NCBI GenBank assembly: GCA_000181795.3
Contig: CM012953.1
Coordinates: forward strand, 15,801,386 to 15,830,570
Reading direction: 5' to 3'
Length of the DNA stretch: 29,185 nucleotides
Source: Trichinella spiralis
Taxonomy: Eukaryota > Nematoda > Enoplea > Trichinellida > Trichinellidae
Made by a program: the position numbers and the translations under genes. Positions 21,422 to 29,185 of the stretch are shown piece by piece; position 1 is the first letter of the stretch; every line of letters starts with the position of its first letter. The notes beneath the pieces are model-generated. The model was not told the DNA's origin. It saw only the letters and a program-made list of their open reading frames with translations, and searched no databases.

Positions 21422-24400
21422 ATGATTTTTGCTGTACTCCTTATACTTATCGTACTGGGATTAATATACCATTTTATAAATAAAGAAAAGCAACCTGCAG
21501 AATTGGTGGCTGGTCTGGTTGATATGTTGAAGGGAAAAAGCATCACGAAACCAGCAACATTTCAGCTTGACGAAAAGACACAGGCCGAGCGTGATGAGTC
21601 AGATTTTCAGTGTGCGACAACCGCAGCAACTGTTGAGATAATAAGTGATCAAATCAGTAAAGAACTAATTCTTAAAAAATGCACACAAGGGACAATGGAC
21701 AATGAAGGAGTTGAAGAATCAAAAGAATTAATTAATGCTGATGGGATAAAAGAGACTGAAATGAAAGCAATGGCAGAAAAAAAAATAGTACTCAAAGAAT
21801 TAAAAAAGAAAAACACAGGGCCACTAAAAAAGAAATTTCATTCAAAAATTAAGAAGATAAAAAAAATTTTAAAATTGAAACCAGAAACATTGGCATCACC
21901 TATTTCCAATCAAGTTCAACAAATGGAGGTAAGAAAATCAGCAGAACAACACGATGAAAAAGAATAATGTGAAAAAAAGATTAAGGAACAGAAAGTGAAA
22001 ATGGAAAAAGTTGAATCCAACCATGACTTCAGAAAGCGACGTATCGAAGAAGCATCTGATACAAAAGTAAGTGATGAGATATCAGGGTTGCAGTTTCAGA
22101 ATAAAACAGTAGAAACCAAGCAAGAAAAAAATGAAATGACAACAGAAGCTCAACCAAAAGCAATAACAGAAATCAGGAATGCAACGGAATTAATCAGAAT
22201 GAAAGCAGCTATAAAGGAAGAAAAGAAATCAAAGAAAAGTAAAAGAAAAGAAACAGTGGTAATACCCAAGATGAAGATTATCCCATGCAGAGATGAAATA
22301 GATGAGCAACCAGAAGTAAAAGAGTTGAAAGCGGTTATTTTCAAGGGAAGAGTTGAAGCGGCAGCGTTCACAGCAATACCTTATGAAAAAGTAGTCGATA
22401 GAGCTGCAGAAGAGGTTAAAATTCAAGATAAAAAAAAGAAGAAAAAGAAATCAAAGACAAAATCTAAATCTAAGATTAGTACAACAGATAGCAAGAAAGC
22501 CATGGCAAAAGAAGATTCAAGCCCATTAAAAGCAGAAATAAAAGCAGAACTAGAAATAAAAAAATTAAAGTATGATGGTATAGATAAAGAAATGGAAACC
22601 GAGGAAATCAAACTCGTGGTTGAAGAAAAGATTGATGAAGAAAACGGTAAAGCTGAGGGAGATGCTGAAATTAATGATGAAAAAAAGAAGAATTCAAATA
22701 AATCGAAGAAAAGTAAAAACAAAAGTAAGAAAACTGACTTAATTCCATTAAAAGCAGAAGTGAAATCAGAACCTGAAATAAAAGAAATAATGCATAATAA
22801 TAAAAATGAAGGGATGGAAACGAAGGAAGAAGCACCGAAAGCTGAGGAAAAAGTAACTGAAGAAGTCGGTAAAGCTGCGGAAGAGGTTGAAATTAAAGGT
22901 GAAAAAAAGAAGAATAATTCAAATAAAAAATCTAACTCGAAAAACAGTGAAAAAAAAGAAATAGAAGTTACGCCTCAGACTAGAAAAATACCTTCCAAAG
23001 ATAACGCAGAAATGCAACCAGTGAAAAATGAAATGAATGCGGATATAGTGAAGAGAGGAATTGAATCGGCTAAGTGCGCAGCAATCCTTCCTGAAAAAAG
23101 CTTTGAGAAAGTTGGTAAGTATGTGAAAGCGCTTGAAAATGTAGATATGAAAATGATGAAAAAGACATCCACGAAATCAACGAAAAGTGAAAAATATAGT
23201 GAAGAAATCATTCCAAAAGATGACCTAAACCCATTAAAAGAAGAAATAAAATCAAAAACTGAAATAAAGAAATCAACGCATGATGTAGAAGAAGAAGAGA
23301 TTGAAACCAAAGAACTAACACCAGTAGATGAAGAAAAGATTCCTGAAGAAGTGGATGAAGCTGAGGAAGAGGTAGAAATTAAAGATGAAGAAAGGAAGAA
23401 AAAGGAAGCAAAGGAAAAATCTGATGACATAAGGGAGACACCGGATAATATGAATGATGAAGAGATTGAAACAGAGGAATTAACACCAGTAGATGAAGAA
23501 AAAATTCCTGAAGAAGTGGATGAAGCTGTGGAAGAGGTTGCAATTAAAGATGGAAAAAAGAAAAAACAAAGATCAAAGAGGATATCTAAATCAAAGAAAA
23601 GTGGAGAAAATAGCAAAAAGGCCACAGCGAAAGAAAATTCAAGTCCATTAAAAGCAGAAATTAAATCTGAAGATAACATAAGAAAATTAGCGGATGATAT
23701 AAAGGATGAAGAGATTGAAACCAAGAAACTAACACCAGTGGTTGAGGAGAACATTCCTGAAGAAGATGGTGAAACTGAAGAAGAGATTGAAATTAAAGAT
23801 GATAAGAAGAAAAGGAAATCAAAGAGGATATCTAAGTCGAAGAAAAGAAGAACAGTTAGCAAGAAAGCCAGAGCAAAAGAAGATTCAAGTCCATTAAAAG
23901 CAAAAATGAACTTAGAATCTGAAATTAAAGTATTGAAGCCTGAAACTATGGATAAAGCAAAGGAACCGGAAGAACTAGCACCAGAGGTTGATGAAAATTT
24001 AACTAAAGATGTTGTTAAGTGTGCGAAAAAAGATGAAATTGAGGATAAGAAAAAGAAGGAAAAGAGATCCAAGAAAAAATCTAAGTCTAAGAAAAGGGAA
24101 GAGAAAGGCGCAAAGAAAGAACGGGGTCCATTAGAGAAAGACGTAAAAGCAGAAATTGAAATTAAGGAACTGAAGGAGGATATTATGAAAACAGCAATGG
24201 ATGCCAAAGAGCTAACAGCAGATGTTCATGAGAAGATGGGAGATGAAGTTGTTAAACCTAAAAAGGTGTTGGAAATTGAGGTTGAGAAAAAGAAGAAAGA
24301 AAAATCGAAAAAAGACTCCAAATCAAAAAAAAGTGAAAAGAAAGAAGCAGAAGCAACGCCCAAAAAACATAAAATTCCCATCTTAGTGAAGGAAAATGTG

Positions 24401-25313
24401 CTGCCTGATGTAGAAGAATTAAACTTGAACGATATGGAAACTGCTAAAGAGCTGTCACCAGCAGTTGAAAAAAACGCACATGAAAAAGCAGCTAAGGATG
24501 GAAAAGCTAAGGTTGAAATTAAGCATGACAAAGAGAAGAAAAAACAATCCAAGAAGTCGAAGAATAGTAAAAAAGGAAGTAAACGAAGATCATCAAAGAA
24601 GAATTCTGTTCCATCAAAGAAAGAGGCTGAGAAGATTAAAGGGAAACATAAAGATGGTAATAAGTTAGTTTTTTTTCTTAGAAGCAGATTTTCTACTTGT
24701 AGTTTTAGGGAATGTTAGGAAAAAATCAAAATCAGGAAAAAAAGTAAAAAGTAAAAAAAGTGAGAAAATGAAAAAGTTAAAGAAAATAGAGAAGGTTGCT
24801 AAAAAAGGAAGTAAACATCCTTCTCATGTCAAAGATGAAAAGAAAGATGCGAAGCCAGATAAATCTGACAGTAAGAAAAAAAAGGAAAAACAAGCAGCTC
24901 TGATGAAACAAACAGACAATGCTGTTAAGCCATCAAGTAAAAAGATTAGTGCTAAGACAAAGAGTAGTGGGGATAAAGGTGGTAAAAGTATCGACGCTAA
25001 ACCGCTGTCTAAAGAAATGAAAGCTTCGAAGAAAGTCGGCTCACCGGATGCCAAAGCTAAACCGAAAGCTGGTAGTAATAAAAAATTAAGCTCAACTAAA
25101 GGTGCCCATCCAGTTGCTGCAGAAAAGAAGAAACCGTCGCATAAAAAGCAAAAGAAGTCAAAAGGAAATAAATCTGGTAAAGATAAAATTGTCAAGAAGT
25201 CCGATAAAATGAAAAAAAAAGTGTCAGGAAAGCAGGCTTCTACAGGGAGTAAGCATCGAAAGAAGAAGCAATCAAAAAAGCATCCAAAAGGATCAAAAAG
25301 CAGTAAAAAATAG
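21422..25313 (+). CDS. Membrane-anchored Lys/Glu (KEKE) repeat protein
   Basis: Proposed exons: 21422-21928, 21986-24656, 24709-25313, giving 1260 residues. The 52-bp second intron (GTAATA to AGTTTTAG) joins in phase 1. The first intron (57 bp, GTAAGA to GATTAAG) is phase 0 and removes an in-frame TAA at 21965-21967; an alternative acceptor 6 bp later also keeps frame. Residues 2-17 form one hydrophobic segment (FAVLLILIVLGLIYHF) followed by Lys, so the protein is probably a signal-anchored single-pass membrane protein, cytoplasmic or luminal side unknown. Most of the rest is Lys/Glu-rich, with recurring blocks of the type SSPLKAEIKSE, then EEIETKELTPVVEEKIPEE, then EEVEIKDDKKKKKSK. The last exon encodes a Lys/Ser-rich, histone-H1-like tail. 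KEKE-type anchored proteins such as triadin or p180/RRBP1 are analogous in layout only; no homology is claimed. The upstream in-frame TGA shortly before 21422 supports this start. Confidence 0.8.
22400..24640 (+). repeat. Degenerate coding repeats within the KEKE protein gene
   Basis: Units of about 75-85 codons start with a PLKAE-type motif (at about 22525, 22741, 23230, 23644, 23892 and 24130) and end in a Lys/Ser block. A second, longer-period motif beginning with a Lys-Ile-Pro string (about 22270, 22985, 24366) recurs at wider spacing. Units differ by many substitutions, so the array is not recent. One sub-block, IETKELTPVDEEKIPEEVDE, is nearly duplicated at about 23300 and 23465. Confidence 0.75.
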
Positions 25314-25519
25314 CTGCACAAATGTCGATTTCAAAAATACTAATATTAACTGCATTGTACATTCCCATTTTTGTTTTTTTACAGTTTATTTTGCCAATAT
25401 CATGATTACTGCGTGTTTATAACTTCTTTTCCAAATTTTAATTCATTCTGTAAAATGTATGAATTAACTGTAATGGACAGACCAACTATTATGATTATAA
25501 TGCTTTAATATAATTTCAA

Positions 25520-25525
25520 AATAAA
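25520..25525 (+). promoter_or_regulatory. Candidate poly(A) signal for the KEKE-repeat gene
   Basis: AATAAA about 207 bp after the stop at 25311-25313; a further AATAAATAAA cluster lies at about 25605. Confidence 0.4.
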
Positions 25526-27232
25526 AAATATTATAATTGTTGTTACATCAGACTTCATTGCATCTGAACGAGTGAAAACAGGACTATTTTTTATTAGATG
25601 AAGAATAAATAAATATGTGAATTACAGAAGCGTTTTCGTACACCAACATACACGCACCACAATATTTTCCAGTATCAATTAATTCCACTTATGCACAACG
25701 TATATTGCATTTCACTCTCGTTGTTTTTTGTGGCTCCCGCCATTATAATTTTACTAAATAAAGTATGTCATACTTTTTCACAAATGCTTTTCACCTGTTG
25801 TCCTCATTCAGTTGATGTAGTCTGATTAACTGAGGATTTTCCATCATCTTATCATAACAATTTTCCGTAACATACACAGCAGGGTAATCTGATTTCGTCC
25901 GCTCCCATTTTTCCCACTCCCCCCCCCCTCTTCGTTGTCCACTCATATCTTGTATGGTATTTGAGCGGTAATTGGCGACTGGCTTATGTTATTTTATCAG
26001 TTATTCAGTTTTGATCAGTAATTCCACCTCAGAAATTAATTAATAAGTAATGCAAAGTAATAATATTGCATGCAAATCCTTCAATAATGCAAAAATAGAT
26101 GGGCATAAATAATTAAATGCTGATGGATAAAAGAAATATTAATATTTTTGTTTAACAATAAGCAATCTTTAAATCAGAATATATAACTGCTGTGCATTTA
26201 TATGCGCAGTAGATTCCAATTAACACAAATTCAAATAACGCGAACATTCGATTAAGACGGCCAGCGTTCACTGAATGAAAATTCAAATATCTAATGGCAT
26301 TAGGCTGAGTTTTATTAATGCAAACATCAAGCGCGAACCGTAAACTGAATAGTTAGAATAAGTGTAAACATAAAAAAATGTTTATTGAAATGCAAAAGTG
26401 AAAGTGTTTGCTAAATAATCGCATAAATGTCGTTTCGTTACGACTGTTACTTTTCAATCACGCCTAACAAGCAATTATTTGCTTTGCATTTGAAAAAATA
26501 TGTTGACACAAAGATATTTATTATACATAAGTTCAAAGATTTCAAAAAAAGAAAAACTGTAGAAAATATCATCCATATATTTTGAAGTCAATAATTTTAT
26601 TATTATGGAATTTGTATTAGGATACTTTTAATTAAAATTTATGTAAACACGGCTATGCCAACATCGGTAGGGATTGCGCAGTTGCAAATCATGCAATTGC
26701 AAATGTGACTAAATAGGTAAACAGGAAGCACAGAACAAATTGCTAAACTTATTATGCCTAATTTAAATAAACATTTTATGCTTCAGGTAATTGCCGTAGC
26801 ACTGTGATTAATATAAAGTAAATAAATAGCAGTTAACATTATCAAGCATAAACATGAAGACATGTTGCTACATATAAATGAGCAACTCAAATAAAAGCAA
26901 ACATAACAAAAAAGAAAATTACGATAATATTCAAATTTTATTAAACCAATGTTCATATCAATAATTGTTATTTTGATTTCGGTGAAAACTTGTATTGCAC
27001 AGGTTGCAACATGCAAGGATAATACTAACGTCGATGTAGATTGGTACGCTGATTAAAAACATCGCATAAAATACATTTTTTAGTGAAAACGTCAAGTGTA
27101 AAGCAACGCTTAAATTATAAACTTTTACGCATATGACATCCAGTTGATTAATTAAAAATTTGAGTTATTTGCATTATTTAGAGAAATATAAAATTATAGA
27201 AAAAGTGCTATCCATATTCATCAAATTTTGAA
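25526..27232. other. AT-rich gene-free stretch
   Basis: No exon, RNA gene or repeat family recognised. A run of ten C lies at 25919-25928. Short open frames (for example 26783-27016 minus) look like chance. Confidence 0.5.
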
Positions 27233-27483
27233 TTAAAATTTTTCGCCATCGCAATGCTTGTCTGCTATAGAATAGTTACATTTTAGGTATTTTGTATATA
27301 AGCCTCCAAATGTGTTAAGCTCCAAACTTTTGAAATCAGCAGGAAATCCAGCTTGGGCTGCTTCTAGAGCAAACATTGATCGAAACGCAGACCATTCAAT
27401 AATTGCAACGATGGCAAGTTTTGTAGAGCACCATGCACAGATTAATGTTCTTGCATATAGTGACGATCCACCAAACTTGCCTC
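27233..27483 (-). CDS. Unidentified terminal exon
   Basis: A very good acceptor on the minus strand (TTTTTTCATTTCTAG) opens an 82-codon reading frame, entered in phase 1. It begins GKFGGSSLYARTLICAWCST, continues through WSAFRSMFALEAAQAGFPAD, and ends KHCDGEKF with a TAA at 27233-27235. Even composition and Cys/Trp/Gly content look like real protein. I do not recognise the family. Earlier exons would lie at higher coordinates, past or within the retroelement fossil, and were not found. The opposite strand is also open over 27312-27551 (reading SAGNPAWAASRANIDRNADH), but without splice sites, so I prefer the minus strand. An alternative donor GTAACT lies inside the exon at about 27280. Confidence 0.45.
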
Positions 27484-27605
27484 CTAGAAATGAAAAAAGC
27501 AAAACCAAAGGTCACTGTGATTTTAGATTTCATAAACAACTAAAAAGATAAATTAAATTTATGCACTGCTCACTTTTCCAATAATCACCAGTCTAGGGTT
27601 TCCGT

Positions 27606-28200
27606 TTAAGAGCTCAGAGTGATGACGTATCCATCTATCGTTCTCAGTCTTTCACCTTCCAATAAGGATCTCAGGTATGTGAATTTGGTCACATCCGCAA
27701 TTTCGGTGTTGTTATGTATTCCTGCAGTGAACTGCTCCCAGAATGACAGGAACTCCAGCAACGTTTCACTAAATTTCGGATGTTCCACGTAGTACATGTA
27801 AAACTCGGGTTTGATTTCTTCATTCTTCCACCATGTCATGTGCTTCCTAGCAACGTTCTAAAAGTTTAGACATCAAATGTAAAGCCATCGTGATATCTAC
27901 CCATGATCTAGCTTCACATATCGATGTGTCAGGGTCTGGCACAGACGAACCATGCCGATGCACCGACGTTACAACGCCTCAAGATCTATATTCGCTGCGG
28001 TCGGGATTCTAATATCTAGTTATAAGCAAATGTACAAGTTTTGACAAAAAATTGAATTCTGCCTCCGACGGAATCATTTTCATCAATAATAGACCTATGA
28101 CAAGTCTACCTAATTAAACTTAATTGATATCGCTCAAGGTCAAAATAAATAGAGAAGCTGTCTCTCGAGCATGATAATCAAACAAACTAACACAATGGAT
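27606..28200 (-). mobile_element. BEL/Pao retroelement fossil (gag region)
   Basis: Minus-strand gag core at 27606-27839 resembling the BEL/Pao gag domain: HPKFSETLLEFLSFWEQFTA, then DVTKFTYLRSLLEGE, and so on. The flank up to about 28200 may be the element's 5' region; no LTR pair was recognised. Only a fragment is present, with no pol. It is broken; age unclear, probably old. Confidence 0.65.
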
Positions 28201-28249
28201 CTCTTTATTCTTTAAAAGCACAGATACAATACAATACAATACTTAAACA

Positions 28250-28428
28250 CGCTCATCCAGGGGCGTTGATATGTTTCAATAATCATGGGGGGTGGATATA
28301 GTATCCAGAAGATTTATTTGAGATCCAAGGGATGAACATATTGATAGTTTCATAAAAATTTTTCCCAATGGAGGGAGGGCGGCCGCCGAAGCCGCCCCCC
28401 CCCCCTTATCAACGCTACTGCGTTCATC
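28250..28428. mobile_element. hAT-type MITE with target-site duplication
   Basis: The element spans 28258-28420 (163 bp). Its ends read CAGGGGCGTTGATA and, inverted, CAGTAGCGTTGATA: 12 of 14 terminal positions match, with nine contiguous. It is flanked by CGCTCATC (28250-28257) and CGTTCATC (28421-28428), an 8-bp target duplication with one mismatch. An 8-bp duplication and CAG-starting termini are hallmarks of the hAT superfamily. It has no coding capacity. A GC-rich block (GGCGGCCGCC, then a run of C) lies by the right end. Confidence 0.8.
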
Positions 28429-29185
28429 TAATAATAGCAATCTCGTTCTCCTCTAATGCCCGCCAACAACAAAAACAACCGTCAACCTTTTTGTGATAAT
28501 CAAGTTTTAATTAGTTCCAACTGTCGGTGCCAGAGCGTGATTCCTATCAAATTAGCATGCTGTTTTGTTTAGAAATATATTTAAAATTAATGCACCGAGT
28601 TTATTATTGCTAAAACCAATTAATTCATTTCCAGCTAAGTTTAAGCATTTTATTTATGCAAAAGAAGCGCGTGATATGTGAGTAAGTTTTGTGGATTATT
28701 ATTATTTTGAATTTCAAGCCGCATACATTTCAAAAGATCAAAAGTCTATCATTTTAATTATAATATTTTAACATCAACTATAAAGTTAGCAACAATTAAA
28801 TGATAACCAATTAATTATAACATTATATTGAGAAAGTACTTGATTATCTCAATGTAGGCTTTGGAATTACTATTTATCTACAGTCTACTGTCATTGTTTG
28901 ATTGTCTTTATTTCGGATAAATTTTATGTAAGAATTTGAAATTGTTAAAAATTTAAGTGATGGGAAATATTTCTATTCATGATGTTGAAAATGCTATTCA
29001 CGGTATGTTTGTGATGATTGTCATATAAATTGCAAATGACTAATTTTAAGATGTTATCTTGGATTTCTAATCCAAATACGCTAACCACAAGAAGAAGTTC
29101 GAATCAGCTTGAAACGTAGTTTGGACGAAATTTGCATGACAGTGAGCTACGGGATTAGGTTATAAAATTAAAATATTGTTTTGCA
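28429..29185. other. AT-rich gene-free stretch
   Basis: No supported feature. A tRNA-like anticodon hairpin at about 29070-29086 lacks the other arms (see rejected items). Confidence 0.5.

Noticed and set aside
22975-24207. 410-codon open frame on the minus strand
   Set aside because: It is the antisense of the Lys/Glu repeats (giving Ser/Phe-rich nonsense) and has no independent support.
27312-27551. Plus-strand frame opposite the orphan exon
   Set aside because: It has no splice sites or start context, whereas the minus-strand frame has a strong acceptor.
29050-29115. tRNA-like hairpin with a TCT anticodon loop (TTGGA, 7-nt loop, TCCAA) and a nearby TTCGAAT string
   Set aside because: No D arm or acceptor stem, and the stem beside TTCGAAT pairs poorly; at most a chance match or remnant.
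1-29185. CRISPR arrays, bacterial operons, origins or riboswitches
   Set aside because: Spliced eukaryotic genes throughout; no regular short repeats with spacers were seen.

Overview
The window is AT-rich animal genomic DNA with spliced protein genes. Most introns I could place are 45-86 bp with GT-AG ends; a few are 0.8-1.4 kb. Two genes have a strong 3' splice site just upstream of their start codon (2 and 24 bp), with no local upstream exon seen. That would fit spliced-leader trans-splicing, and together with BEL/Pao retroelement fossils it makes a nematode plausible, but it does not prove one. A run of 10 Ns flanked by an exact 705-bp duplication shows this is a draft assembly.

Layout. 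1-2312 (minus): C-terminal exons of an LRRFIP1/2-type coiled-coil protein that continue off the left edge; the N-terminal exon was not found. 2313-4457: no gene seen. 4458-5314 (minus): complete two-exon TIM23, the mitochondrial inner-membrane import channel subunit. 6522-10547 (minus): complete eight-exon ribosomal-L1-domain nucleolar protein of the RSL1D1/Utp30/Cic1 type. 11526-12320: a GC-richer island with trinucleotide repeats, an unresolved minus-strand coding candidate and a palindrome of nuclear-receptor half-sites. 12657-14076: false-looking duplication around the N gap. 14569-15153 (plus): last two exons of a C2H2 zinc-finger gene. 15154-21216: mostly gene-free, AT-rich, with one two-exon coding-like fragment on the minus strand near 19.7-19.9 kb and a BEL/Pao gag fossil near 20.1-20.97 kb. 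21422-25313 (plus): a roughly 1260-residue single-pass membrane protein made almost wholly of Lys/Glu-rich (KEKE) repeats. 27233-27483 (minus): an unidentified terminal exon. 27606-27839, possibly to about 28200: a second BEL/Pao gag fossil. 28258-28420: a short hAT-type non-autonomous transposon (MITE) with terminal inverted repeats and an 8-bp target duplication.

The three conserved genes on the left lie on the same strand but 1.2 kb or more apart, and their jobs (cytoskeletal/signalling coiled coil, mitochondrial import, ribosome biogenesis) are not linked, so I see no operon. The most unusual object is the KEKE-repeat membrane protein: it has two nested levels of internal repetition, and a single in-frame stop that appears to be bypassed by a purine-rich 57-bp intron whose removal keeps the frame. 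I found no clearly new multi-gene system.
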